Shown one piece after another: positions 24,403 to 33,454 of a DNA stretch of 64,000 nt. The notes below the pieces were generated by a model. That model saw only the letters and a program-made list of their open reading frames with translations, did no database searches and was not told where the DNA came from. The position numbers were made by a program, and so were the translations under genes. Source of the DNA: JAWWOW01 sp033851265 (GTDB taxonomy: Bacteria > Actinomycetota > Actinomycetes > JAWWOW01); the NCBI GenBank assembly GCA_033851265.1, contig JAWWOW010000011.1:1-64000 (forward strand), in the 5' to 3' direction. Every line of letters begins with the position of its first letter. Position 1 is the first letter of the stretch.

Positions 24403-24407
24403 GTGTC

Positions 24408-25610
24408 CTACTGGTTCAGCCGAATGGGGTTCAGGATGTCGGCGCCGGCGATGTACACCGTCAAGCCAATCATGAGTACGACGAACGCGTAGGTGATGGG
24501 CATCAGCTTGTTCAGGTCGACCCGGCGCACCTCGCCGCGGTAGCCGAAGAGCCGGCGCAAGCGGTGGCGCCCCTCCTCGAACCCGGCGATCGCCAGGTGA
24601 CCGCCATCGAGAGGCAGCAAGGGCAGCAGGTTGAAGATGCCGACGAAAAGGTTCACCCCGGCGACGAGGAACAAGAACCCGGCGATGCGGAGGCCGAGCG
24701 ACTCGGTCGGTGCACTGAGGATGTCGCCGCTGACGCGCGAGATACCGACCACCCCCACGAAGCCCTCGGGATCGCGCTTGTCGGAGTAGATCGTCTTGAC
24801 CGACTTCGCCTTGTCGGTGAAGACGCGAACCGTGCCCTTGAGCATCTGGCCGATGGTGTTGCCGGTCTCGCCCACGGCTGCAATGGGTCCGAGGTGGCGG
24901 AACGCGACGCCGGCCGAGACGCCGATCGCGCCGACCGTCTGCGTCTTGGTCGGGTCGTCAAGTGACGGACGTTGCACGGTCACAGGGTCGAGCGTGACCG
25001 TCAGTGGCTTGCCGTCACGCTTGATGTCCAACCGCAGGGTCTTGCCTTGACTGGCACGGATTCCGCGGGCGACGTCCAGCCATTTCGTCACTGGTGTGCC
25101 GTTGACCGCAACGATCTCGTCCTTCGGCCGCAGGACGCTGGCGGCAGGAGCCGGGACCGAACCCTTATCGGCGCAGGTGGTGTCGGCAGTCGCCGGCACG
25201 CACTTGCTGATCTCGCCGACGATGGCCGCATTGGCATCGGCCTTGCCAACCGAAAGCGTAACCGCGTAGATGAGCAACAGCGCGATGATGAAGTGCATCA
25301 CCGACCCGGCGACGAGGACAACCGAACGCTGGCCTACCGGGAACCGCCAGAACGCGCGGCTCTCATCCCCTGGTGCCACCTCGTCGAGAGGTGTCATCCC
25401 CTCGATCTTGACGAACCCACCTGCTGGGATCGCCTTGACGCCGTACTCCGTCTCACCGCGCCGAAACGACCACAGCGTGGGTCCGAAGCCGACGAAGAAC
25501 CGGCTCGCCTTCATCCCGAAGTGCCGAGCGGTGAAGAAGTGGCCGGCCTCGTGCAACGTCACGGACACGAGTAGCGCAACGATGAAGCCGAGCACGCCGA
25601 GCCACACCAT
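24408..25610 (-). CDS. M50 site-2 metalloprotease, RseP/RIP family
   Basis: Membrane zinc protease that cuts anti-sigma factors and other membrane substrates. 400 residues: zinc motif H20-E21-AG-H24 in the first membrane segment, a PDZ domain around residues 150-230 (LRPKDEIVAVNGTPVTKWLD), and near the C-terminus LLPLLPLDGGH in NLLPLLPLDGGHLAI, which supplies the third ligand. The start overlaps the dxr stop by one base. Neighbourhood dxr-rseP-ispG is the conserved actinobacterial order. Confidence 0.93.
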   Translation of the reverse strand: MVWLGVLGFIVALLVSVTLHEAGHFFTARHFGMKASRFFVGFGPTLWSFRRGETEYGVKAIPAGGFVKIEGMTPLDEVAPGDESRAFWRFPVGQRSVVLVAGSVMHFIIALLLIYAVTLSVGKADANAAIVGEISKCVPATADTTCADKGSVPAPAASVLRPKDEIVAVNGTPVTKWLDVARGIRASQGKTLRLDIKRDGKPLTVTLDPVTVQRPSLDDPTKTQTVGAIGVSAGVAFRHLGPIAAVGETGNTIGQMLKGTVRVFTDKAKSVKTIYSDKRDPEGFVGVVGISRVSGDILSAPTESLGLRIAGFLFLVAGVNLFVGIFNLLPLLPLDGGHLAIAGFEEGRHRLRRLFGYRGEVRRVDLNKLMPITYAFVVLMIGLTVYIAGADILNPIRLNQ

Positions 25611-26794
25611 CAGCGTGCCGCCTCCGTTCCGGTCAGTTGACGGGCGCGTCCCCGCGCCCAGCTCTCAGCCTGTAGAACATCGGCCAGCGACAGCGGGTTC
25701 CCAATAGTCACTTCGTGTTCGCTCAGCACGCTCGCCACCGTGTCCACGATGCCGAGGAATGGGATCCGGCCCGCGAGGAAGGCGGCGACGCACTCCTCGT
25801 TGGCGGCGTTGAAGACCGCTGGGGCGGTGCCGCCCGCGAGACCGGCCTGGCGAGCGAGCCCGACAGCGGGAAACGCGGCATCGTCGAGGGGCTCGAACTC
25901 CCAGCTGGACCCAGTGGTCAGGTCCAGCGGTGGGCCCGCATCGGGGACCCTGTCGGGCCAGCCGAGGGCGACAGCGATCGGAAGCCGCATATCGGGCGGA
26001 CTCACCTGCGCGATGGTCGCTCCGTCGACGAACTCGACCATCGAGTGGACGATCGACTGTGGGTGCACGACAACGTCGATGCGCTCGAACGGGATGTCAA
26101 AGAGCAGGTACGCCTCGATCAACTCGAGACCCTTGTTGACGAGCGTCGCGCTGTTGACGGTGACCACCGGCCCCATGTCCCAGGTCGGGTGGGCAAGCGC
26201 CTGCTCGGGCGTGACGTCGGTGAGCTCACTGCGGCGACGACCGCGGAACGGTCCCCCGCTCGCAGTGACGATGAGCCGGCGTACCTCGTCGTGGGTGCCG
26301 TACCGAAGACATTGCGCAAGTGCCGAGTGCTCCGAGTCGACCGGCACGATCTGACCGCTGCGCGCCTTTGCCTTGACCAGCGGGCCGCCGACGATGAGCG
26401 ACTCCTTGTTGGCCAATGCGAGGGTGCGGCCGGCGTCCAACGCCGCGAGCGTCGGCGCCAGGCCGATGGAGCCGGTGACGGCGTTGAGGACGGTGTTCGA
26501 CGGCCAGGCGGCGAGCTCCGCCATCGCATCAGGACCGGCCAGCACTTTCGCTTGCGAGCCAGCTGCCCGGAGACCGGCTTCGGTATCAGCCGCGCGGCCC
26601 GCATCGGCGACTGCCACCACCTCGACCGCGTGCTCGACGGCCTGCTGCACGAGCAGGTCGAGCCGGCCACCAGCCGCACCCACACCGACCACGCGGAAGC
26701 GATCCAGGTTGCGGCGTACGACGTCGAGCGCCTGGGTGCCGACCGAGCCGGTCGAGCCGAGGACGACGATCTCGCGGGGGGTGGAGCTGGTCAC
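25610..26794 (-). CDS. dxr: 1-deoxy-D-xylulose-5-phosphate reductoisomerase
   Basis: First committed step of the MEP pathway, using NADPH and a divalent metal. 394 residues from GTG 26794. It has the nucleotide-binding loop VLGSTGSVGTQALDVV, LANKESLIVGG, VDSEHSA (metal ligands Asp and Glu) and SGGPFRG, then HPTWDMG, and a C-terminal domain with FNAANEECVAAFL. Normal length. It is probably the first gene of the dxr-rseP-ispG-GNAT unit; the GH44 gene upstream ends 44 bp away. Confidence 0.96.
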   Translation of the reverse strand: MTSSTPREIVVLGSTGSVGTQALDVVRRNLDRFRVVGVGAAGGRLDLLVQQAVEHAVEVVAVADAGRAADTEAGLRAAGSQAKVLAGPDAMAELAAWPSNTVLNAVTGSIGLAPTLAALDAGRTLALANKESLIVGGPLVKAKARSGQIVPVDSEHSALAQCLRYGTHDEVRRLIVTASGGPFRGRRRSELTDVTPEQALAHPTWDMGPVVTVNSATLVNKGLELIEAYLLFDIPFERIDVVVHPQSIVHSMVEFVDGATIAQVSPPDMRLPIAVALGWPDRVPDAGPPLDLTTGSSWEFEPLDDAAFPAVGLARQAGLAGGTAPAVFNAANEECVAAFLAGRIPFLGIVDTVASVLSEHEVTIGNPLSLADVLQAESWARGRARQLTGTEAAR

Positions 26795-26838
26795 CCCACC
26801 AGTGTCCCTCACCGGCGCGTGAACCGGCCGGCTTCGCG

Positions 26839-29076
26839 TCAGCGCACGGTGACGTACTTGACCGGTCCCGAGTTCGCGATGTGGTCGACATCGCCGGTCC
26901 AGTACATGCGGTAGGCCTGCGTTCCCGCACCGACCGGGCGGTAGCTCATCGAGTAGGTGCCGGTCGATGAGGTGGCCACCTGGCCCACCTTGCGCCAGAC
27001 GCCGGCGGGGTCCCGCTTCTGCAACTGCAGCGGCGCTCCAGGGTGCGCTGGGTAGATCTTGCCGGTGAAGCTCACGGTCTGGCCCGCACTGATCGACGTC
27101 TTTGACACGTTCGTCGTGATGAGTTCGCGCACAAGGAGGGTGCGGCTCGGACTGACGCTCGGTGCGTAGTCGGTGCTGCCGGCGTAGGACCACCGCCAGC
27201 TCGCGCTCCAGCCGGGGTGCACGGTCTGCTGCAGCGCGCCGTTGGCGCCACTCGTCACGGTGGCCATGTTCTGCCAAGTGCTGGTGCCTGCGCGGTTGGC
27301 CTGCAGGGTGACGGGCTTGCCGGTCAGGCCGGTTCCTGCCGCGTTCAATGTTCCTGCGAAGGAGACATCGGTGCCGTACGTCGTTGACGTCGTCGACGGC
27401 GTGATCGTGAGCGACGTCGCCTGGGCCGCAGTGCCAGCAGGCAGCACGAGCACCGTGATGCTGTTGGCCGGATAGGTGCGCGACAACGCGCCGCCCGACA
27501 CAGGTGCGTCGGCGGCGTGCACGATGTGTGCGGTATCGGCACCGGTGTAGGTGAAGACCTGCGCCGACGCGCCCGTTGATCCGGTCAGCGCCAACGATGA
27601 TGTGAAATCGCTCGCAGTCTTGTTGATGACAACCGCGGTCAGTGCGTTGTCGGAGGTCCGCTGTGCGGCGTACACCGCGAGCTTGTCCTGATCGGCACTG
27701 GTCGCCTTGACGCTGGTCTCGCCGAAACGCGCGCCAGCACCGTCATAGTTGCGGAACATGCGGAAGGCGAACGCCGCCGGCTGGCCGCTCGTGGGAGGTG
27801 ACCACAACAGCGCACGGTCGACGGCCTCACGGCCAAAGATGCCCAGCACATCGGCCTGTGCCAGCGCGCCGTTCACCGACTCGTGACCGCCCCAGTTGTA
27901 CTCACTGATCGAGAGCTTGGTGCCGGGATAGTTGTCCGCCACCCATTGCCGCATGCGTGTGATGAGCTTGACCGGGCCGAGCCCGAGGTCGTTGGTCCAG
28001 GACTCGTCCGTATACGTCGGGTCCCACAGCGATCGCGTGCTGCGGAGCCGGAGCGCTTGCGTCTGGGTGCTGCCGGCGGAGGACAGCGCCACGCCACTGG
28101 CCTGCGGGTAGTAGTGCTGGTCGAAGACGTCCAGCAACCGCTTGCCGTTCGCCTGCTCATACGCCTTGAACTGCGCCAACAGCCAGGGCGCGATGTCCTT
28201 GCCGCCGTGGGCCTGGCGATCGGGCCCATCACTGCATCCGCCGGGGTCGGCCGGTGAGAAGAAGTACGCGCACCAACCCCAGTCACCCGGACCAGCGACC
28301 TGTGCGCCCGCGTCGGCGTTCTTGATGGCGATCGCCGTGTCGCGGCTCTTGGTCCAGAGCTCGTTGTAGGTGACGGCAGCCGGGTGGACGTCGCGGTGGG
28401 TCGAGTTCCACAGCGCGGGTTCGTTGTCGAGCTCGTAGGTCGCAACGCCGCCCGCAGCCGCGCTGCCGTGCTGTGTCACGAGGTGAGCAACCATGTTCTG
28501 CACGAAGGCAGGACCGGCAGCAACGCTCGTGTCCAACGGATCGTTGCCCGTGATGGGCGTGCCGTTCGTGTGCACCCCGTTACCGCAGTCGGAGTCCCAG
28601 GAGTCGGTGCTCTGCTGCGGGCCGTACGCGGTGACCTTGAACCCGCAAGCGAACGGGTGCGCGGACGGCGATGACTTTGCGACGTAGCCAAGCATCGGGA
28701 CTGTCACGACGGGTTTGGTGGCGTGTGCCAGGTCACCCGCGACGAAGGTGTCCAGTGAGTCACTCGCAGCGTGGCCGATGTTCTCGTAGTAGTAGTCGCT
28801 CCCGGTGTTGTGCGTGTTGGTGACGTAGTTGTAGCGAGTGGTCGAGTTGCCACCCCAGCGGTCCGTGGTCAGGCCTAGCTCGGTGGCGAGCGCGGCGTCC
28901 GTGTAGTTCATGCCGTAAATGTCCGGGCTGATCGGATGTCGGTTGGCGCCGACGTCGATGGTGAGAGCCGGCCCGGTGGTGGCGGCGCGGGCTGCCGTCA
29001 GGGGGATGAACGTGCCCGCCAGCGTCGCCGACACGAGCAGCACGAGCGCTGCCCGATAGCCACCGAGTCGTTGCAC
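26839..29076 (-). CDS. Secreted glycoside hydrolase family 44 protein with two Ig-like domains
   Basis: 745 residues with a signal peptide (about residues 1-31, AARA). The catalytic domain spans about 35-530: RWGGNSTTRYNY, the acid/base Glu219 in YELDNEPALW and the probable nucleophile Glu392 in SISEYNWGG. Two beta-sandwich repeats follow, about residues 550-645 and 648-745 (SAGQTVSFTGKIYP). GH44 enzymes are endo-beta-glucanases/xyloglucanases; the exact substrate here is not determined. It should be extracellular. It is divergent from gabT and does not belong functionally to the MEP block beside it. Confidence 0.82.
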   Translation of the reverse strand: MQRLGGYRAALVLLVSATLAGTFIPLTAARAATTGPALTIDVGANRHPISPDIYGMNYTDAALATELGLTTDRWGGNSTTRYNYVTNTHNTGSDYYYENIGHAASDSLDTFVAGDLAHATKPVVTVPMLGYVAKSSPSAHPFACGFKVTAYGPQQSTDSWDSDCGNGVHTNGTPITGNDPLDTSVAAGPAFVQNMVAHLVTQHGSAAAGGVATYELDNEPALWNSTHRDVHPAAVTYNELWTKSRDTAIAIKNADAGAQVAGPGDWGWCAYFFSPADPGGCSDGPDRQAHGGKDIAPWLLAQFKAYEQANGKRLLDVFDQHYYPQASGVALSSAGSTQTQALRLRSTRSLWDPTYTDESWTNDLGLGPVKLITRMRQWVADNYPGTKLSISEYNWGGHESVNGALAQADVLGIFGREAVDRALLWSPPTSGQPAAFAFRMFRNYDGAGARFGETSVKATSADQDKLAVYAAQRTSDNALTAVVINKTASDFTSSLALTGSTGASAQVFTYTGADTAHIVHAADAPVSGGALSRTYPANSITVLVLPAGTAAQATSLTITPSTTSTTYGTDVSFAGTLNAAGTGLTGKPVTLQANRAGTSTWQNMATVTSGANGALQQTVHPGWSASWRWSYAGSTDYAPSVSPSRTLLVRELITTNVSKTSISAGQTVSFTGKIYPAHPGAPLQLQKRDPAGVWRKVGQVATSSTGTYSMSYRPVGAGTQAYRMYWTGDVDHIANSGPVKYVTVR

Positions 29077-29177
29077 TATTCCTCCGTCGGCACCGCAGCG
29101 CCTAGGTCTGGAGCAACCCCGCTACTCGTCACCCATTCAGCCTCACGAATGAAGGCGCTGAGCGGTATACAGGGAGC

Positions 29178-30488
29178 ATGGCTGAAGTAGCGCAGAACCG
29201 ACGGGTGGTTACCGAAATTCCCGGGCCTCGCTCGCGCGAGCTCTTCGCTCGCCGGCAGGCAGCGGTGCCTGCAGGGGTAGGGACGACGCTTCCCGTCTTC
29301 GTCGACCGAGCTGGTGGCGGCGTGATCGTCGACGTCGACGGCAACAGCCTCATCGACCTGGGCAGCGGCATCGCGGTGGTCAGCGTCGGTAACGCGGCGC
29401 CTCGTGTGGTTGCTGCGGTGAAGGATCAGGTCGAACGGTTCACGCACACCTGTTTCATGGTGACGCCGTACGAGTCATATGTGTCTGTGTGCGAGGCGCT
29501 CAACCGGCTGACACCGGGTGACCACGACAAGCGCTCGATGCTCGTGAACTCCGGTGCCGAGGCGATCGAGAACGCGGTCAAGATCGCGCGGCTGGCCACC
29601 GGGCGGCAGGCGGTCGTTGCGTTCGACCAGGGCTATCACGGCCGCACCTTGCTGACCCTGACGCTCACCGCGAAGGCGATGCCGTACAAGCACGGCTTCG
29701 GACCGTTCGCGCCGGAGGTGTACCGCGCGCCGTACTCCTATCCGTATCGCGAGGCCGGGACGTTGGCCGAGACGTTGCGGTCTCTCGACGTCACGATCGG
29801 CGCGTCGTCCATCGCGTGCGTCGTGGTTGAGCCGATTGCCGGTGAAGGCGGTTTCGTCGTACCCGAGCCGGGCTGGTTGGCCGGGCTCGCGGATTGGTGC
29901 CGCCGCAACGGTGTGCTGTTCATCGCCGATGAGGTGCAGACGGGGTTCGGACGCACAGGCGCGATGTTCGCGTGCGAGGACGAGGGGGTGGTGCCGGACA
30001 TCGTGGCCACCGCGAAGGCGTTGGGTGGCGGGCTGCCACTCGCCGGGGTGACCGGTCGTGCCGAGGTGATGGAGGCGGTCCACGTCGGCGGCCTCGGTGG
30101 CACGTACGGCGGCAACCCGGTCGCCTGCGCGGCCGCGCTGGCCGCAATCCAGTCCATCGAGGAAGACGACCTCATCGGCCGCGCGCAACACATCGAGTCG
30201 GTGATGTTGCCGCGACTGCGGGCGGCGGCAGCCCGCCATGCAGCGATCGGAGACGTCCGCGGGCGGGGGGCAATGCTTGCGGTCGAGATCGTCGGCAATG
30301 AGAAGGCGCCCGATCCGGCGAGCACCGGCGCACTCGCCAAGGCCTGTCACGCGGAAGGTGTGGTCGTCCTCACGGCCGGCACCTACGGCAACGTGCTGCG
30401 CTTCCTGCCACCGCTCGTCATCGGCGACGACTTGTTGTACGACGCGCTGGACGTCTTGGACAAAGCGTTCGACGCGGTCCTGCGTTAA
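29178..30488 (+). CDS. gabT: 4-aminobutyrate aminotransferase
   Basis: Transfers the amino group of GABA to 2-oxoglutarate, giving succinate semialdehyde. 436 residues, class III PLP fold: VNSGAEAIENAVKIAR, AFDQGYHGRT, VVVEPIAGEGGF, IADEVQTGFGRTG and the PLP lysine K280 in ATAKALGGG. It is the downstream step for the 4-aminobutanal dehydrogenase at 44.3 kb. It faces the transporter genes tail to tail, with a 4-bp overlap at the stops. No succinate-semialdehyde dehydrogenase is in the window. Confidence 0.93.
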   Translation: MAEVAQNRRVVTEIPGPRSRELFARRQAAVPAGVGTTLPVFVDRAGGGVIVDVDGNSLIDLGSGIAVVSVGNAAPRVVAAVKDQVERFTHTCFMVTPYESYVSVCEALNRLTPGDHDKRSMLVNSGAEAIENAVKIARLATGRQAVVAFDQGYHGRTLLTLTLTAKAMPYKHGFGPFAPEVYRAPYSYPYREAGTLAETLRSLDVTIGASSIACVVVEPIAGEGGFVVPEPGWLAGLADWCRRNGVLFIADEVQTGFGRTGAMFACEDEGVVPDIVATAKALGGGLPLAGVTGRAEVMEAVHVGGLGGTYGGNPVACAAALAAIQSIEEDDLIGRAQHIESVMLPRLRAAAARHAAIGDVRGRGAMLAVEIVGNEKAPDPASTGALAKACHAEGVVVLTAGTYGNVLRFLPPLVIGDDLLYDALDVLDKAFDAVLR

Positions 30489-31285
30489 AAGCGGCCGCCG
30501 GTTGTGTCTCCCGAGACTCGCTGCGCAAGCCACACCGGGATGACGGACAGGACAATAAGCACGGCTGCAACAACGTTGACGACCGGTGCCTGGTTGGGCC
30601 GGAACAAGTTGCTGAAGATCCACAGCGGCAATGTCTGTACGCCGGGACTCGCGGTGAACGTCGTCACGATGATCTCGTCGAACGACAAGGCGAAGGCCAG
30701 CAGACCACCGGCGAATAGCGCCGACCGCATGAGCGGGAAGGTGACGTGCCGGAAGGTTTGCCACACGCCCGCGCCGAGATCCATGGACGCCTCCTCGAAC
30801 GACCCGCCAAGTCGGCGCAGCCGCGCCAGCGCGTTGTTGTAGACGAGGACGATGCAGAACGTCGCGTGACCCACCACGATGGTCAGCAGCCCAAACGACA
30901 CGCCCAAGACCCGGAACGCGTTGTTGAGTGCGATGCCGGTGACGATGCCGGGCAGCGCGATCGGAAGCAGCACGAGCAAGGACACCGTGTTGCGCCCGAA
31001 GAACCGGTACCGCGAAACGGCGAAGGCCGCCATGGTCCCGAGCACCAGCGCGAGCGCGGTCGCACCAAGACCCGCCTTCACACTCGTCGCGAGCGCGGTT
31101 CGCGCCCCGGTGCTCTCCCACGCGCGGTGCCACCACTCAGTCGTGAAGCCGGTGGGGGGCCAGCCGAAGGTTCGCGACTCATTGAACGAGTTGACGAGAA
31201 CGACGCCAAGGGGGACGTAGATGACCACCAAGCCGAGCATCATGCTGGCGGCCAGCAGTCGTCGGGCAAGCGGTGACAACGTCAC
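30485..31285 (-). CDS. Polyamine ABC transporter permease, PotC type (set 2)
   Basis: 266 residues with six membrane segments and the EAA-type loop SFEEASMDLGAGVWQTFRHV, which contacts the ATPase. The N-terminus reads VVIYVPLGVVLVNSFNESRT. It is the last gene of the long minus-strand train. The start overlaps the previous permease stop (ATGA). It should form the channel together with the PotB-type partner. Confidence 0.9.
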   Translation of the reverse strand: MTLSPLARRLLAASMMLGLVVIYVPLGVVLVNSFNESRTFGWPPTGFTTEWWHRAWESTGARTALATSVKAGLGATALALVLGTMAAFAVSRYRFFGRNTVSLLVLLPIALPGIVTGIALNNAFRVLGVSFGLLTIVVGHATFCIVLVYNNALARLRRLGGSFEEASMDLGAGVWQTFRHVTFPLMRSALFAGGLLAFALSFDEIIVTTFTASPGVQTLPLWIFSNLFRPNQAPVVNVVAAVLIVLSVIPVWLAQRVSGDTTGGRF

Positions 31286-32190
31286 AGGTTGTCCAAGGCG
31301 CCGGTCCGGCGTACCGCAGTTATGTAGACGAGCATCACGGTGATCGGGAAGAACGCCGCCGCCGCGGCAAACGGCAGGTTGTTGCCGGTCGTGATGTTGT
31401 CGTAGATCACGTTGGATGCGAGCTGCGACGTACCACCCACGATTTTCACGCTGATGTAGTCACCGAGGCTCAACGAGAAGGTGAAGATCGAGCCGGCGAA
31501 CAAGGCGGGCACGAGAAGCGGCAACACGATCGAACGGAAGGTGCGTCCGGCGCGGGCTCCGACGTCGGCCGATGCCTCGAGCAGCGAGTCTGGGATGCGC
31601 TCGAGTCCGGCGTAGACCGGTAGCACCATGAAAGGTAGCCACAGATAGGCCAGGGTGATGATGGTTGCAGTAAGGCCGTAACCGGGTCCGCGGATGCCGA
31701 ATGGATCGAGCGCCCAGTTGACGATCCCGTCATTGGAGAACATCACCCGCCACGCGTACGCCTTGACGAGGTACGACGCCCACAACGGCGTGAGGATGGC
31801 CACCACCAGCAACCGGCGCATCCGCGGCGAGGCAATCTTCGCCATGTAGAACGCCATCGGCAGCGCTATGACTGCGTCGATGACGGTGACAAGGACAGCA
31901 ACGGTCACGCTGCGAACCGCGATTTTGCGGTAGACCGACTCGGTGAAAAGGATACGGAAGTTTTCTGTCGTCGTCTGGTGGACGACGGCACCGGTGAACG
32001 TGTTCGTGGTCCAGAATGCCGCCAGCAGCATGACCACCAGCGAGCCGAGATAAGCAATCACCAACCAGGCCATGGGTGCGGAGAGCAACCCGACCAGACG
32101 GACCCAGGCGTGGCGGTGCAGGAACCCGGACACGCGCCGAGGCAGCGACCGGTGAGTTCCGGCCGCTGCCTCGGCTGTGGTTGCAGTCAC
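31282..32190 (-). CDS. Polyamine ABC transporter permease, PotB type (set 2)
   Basis: 302 residues from GTG 32190, with GAGGAG 8 nt upstream. The N-terminal cytoplasmic tail is about 45 residues. Six membrane segments follow, with the EAA loop LLEASADVGARAGRTFRSIV. It lies between the substrate-binding lipoprotein and the PotC-type gene, and overlaps the latter. Confidence 0.9.
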   Translation of the reverse strand: MTATTAEAAAGTHRSLPRRVSGFLHRHAWVRLVGLLSAPMAWLVIAYLGSLVVMLLAAFWTTNTFTGAVVHQTTTENFRILFTESVYRKIAVRSVTVAVLVTVIDAVIALPMAFYMAKIASPRMRRLLVVAILTPLWASYLVKAYAWRVMFSNDGIVNWALDPFGIRGPGYGLTATIITLAYLWLPFMVLPVYAGLERIPDSLLEASADVGARAGRTFRSIVLPLLVPALFAGSIFTFSLSLGDYISVKIVGGTSQLASNVIYDNITTGNNLPFAAAAAFFPITVMLVYITAVRRTGALDNL

Positions 32191-32206
32191 GAAGGCTGCT
32201 CCTCGA

Positions 32207-33427
32207 TCAACCCTTGATCGCTGTCCAAGCCTGCGTCCACTTCGAGTAGTCAACGCAGACGTTCCCGCGGCCGTCGAGGCAGTGCGTTGTCGGCGTGGTC
32301 CAGTAGTAAAGGCTGTCTGAGTACGCCTTGTCGGCGGCGTGGTAGGTCGTGCAGAAGGTCTTGTCCGCCGTTTCAGCACATGACTTGGACTGCGCCGGCG
32401 CCTCACCGAACCACTCGGCAACCGCCGCGTTCGTCTTGGCCGACGTGACCCAGTCCATCCACTTGTACATGCAGTTCGGGTGCTTGGACTTGGACGAGAT
32501 CATCCAGGTGTCCGACCAGCCGGTCGTTCCCTCAGAAGGCTGGATCGCTTGCACCTTCGCCTTCTTGCCACCGTTGATCAGGTTGGCGATGACCTGCCAG
32601 GTCGTCCCGAGCACGCTGTCGCCCGACTCGAACGCCTGTACTTCCTTGGTGTAGTCGGCCCAGTACTCGCCAACGGCTTTCCGTTGTTCCTTCAGCAGCG
32701 TGACAGCTGCGTCGAACTGCTTCTGGTCGAGTGCGTAAGGGTTCTTGATGCCGAGGTCAGGCTTGGTCTTCATCAGGTACAGCGCAGCGTCCGCGATATA
32801 GATCGGCGAGTCGTACGCCGTCACCTTGCCCTTGTACGGCGAGTTGGCATCGAACACGACCGACCACGAGGTTGGCGCAGTCTTGACGACGCTGCTGTTC
32901 CACATCAAGAGGTTGGCGCCCCAGCCGTGCGGAATGCCGTACATCTGGTTGTTGACGGAGTTCCATGCACGATTCTTCAGGAAGTCCTGGATCGTCGCGT
33001 AGTTAGGAACCAGGTCGGTGTTGACCGGGGCGACGTCGCCGCCGTAAATCAGACGAAGGGTTGCGTCGCCGGAGGCCGAGACGCCGTCGTACTGCCCCGT
33101 CTTCATCAACTGGACCATCTCGTCAGAGGTATTGCCGATCTTTGTCCGAACCTTGCAGCCCGTCGCCGTCTGGAACGGGTGCACCCAGTCGACCGTCTTG
33201 TCGTTCGTACCGTCCTCGGCGTACCCAGCCCAGGCGATGAGGTTGAGAGCACCCTCGCCCTGACCGAGCGTCTGCAGTTTGGGCACGTTAGGAACGGCCG
33301 GAGCTGCGTTGTTATTGCCACCACTGCTGCCGCCACAGGCAGCGACCGCGACCAGTGTCACCGCCCCTAGAGCAGCGAGTGCCCGTGAGCGGATGGGCAA
33401 CTGCCATCGGTGACCTCGTGCGTGCAT
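32207..33427 (-). CDS. Polyamine-type extracellular solute-binding lipoprotein, PotD type (set 2)
   Basis: 406 residues. Signal peptide with lipobox VAAC near residue 30 (LVAVAACGGSSGG). The binding domain has LNLIAWAGYAEDG, MWNSSVV, YGIPHGWGANLLMW and the C-terminal WTQAW. Four Cys residues near the end (SKSCAE, TFCTTY, THCLDG, NVCVDY) may form disulfides. The ligand is inferred from neighbours as a polyamine or similar cation. It is 27 bp downstream of the ATPase gene. Confidence 0.85.
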   Translation of the reverse strand: MHARGHRWQLPIRSRALAALGAVTLVAVAACGGSSGGNNNAAPAVPNVPKLQTLGQGEGALNLIAWAGYAEDGTNDKTVDWVHPFQTATGCKVRTKIGNTSDEMVQLMKTGQYDGVSASGDATLRLIYGGDVAPVNTDLVPNYATIQDFLKNRAWNSVNNQMYGIPHGWGANLLMWNSSVVKTAPTSWSVVFDANSPYKGKVTAYDSPIYIADAALYLMKTKPDLGIKNPYALDQKQFDAAVTLLKEQRKAVGEYWADYTKEVQAFESGDSVLGTTWQVIANLINGGKKAKVQAIQPSEGTTGWSDTWMISSKSKHPNCMYKWMDWVTSAKTNAAVAEWFGEAPAQSKSCAETADKTFCTTYHAADKAYSDSLYYWTTPTTHCLDGRGNVCVDYSKWTQAWTAIKG

Positions 33428-33454
33428 GATCCCTCCCAGCCTCGTACTTCCGGA

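Noticed and set aside
29475..31136. Minus-strand frame of about 550 codons opposite gabT
   Set aside because: It is the complement of gabT running into the permease gene; composition is atypical and no motif is seen.
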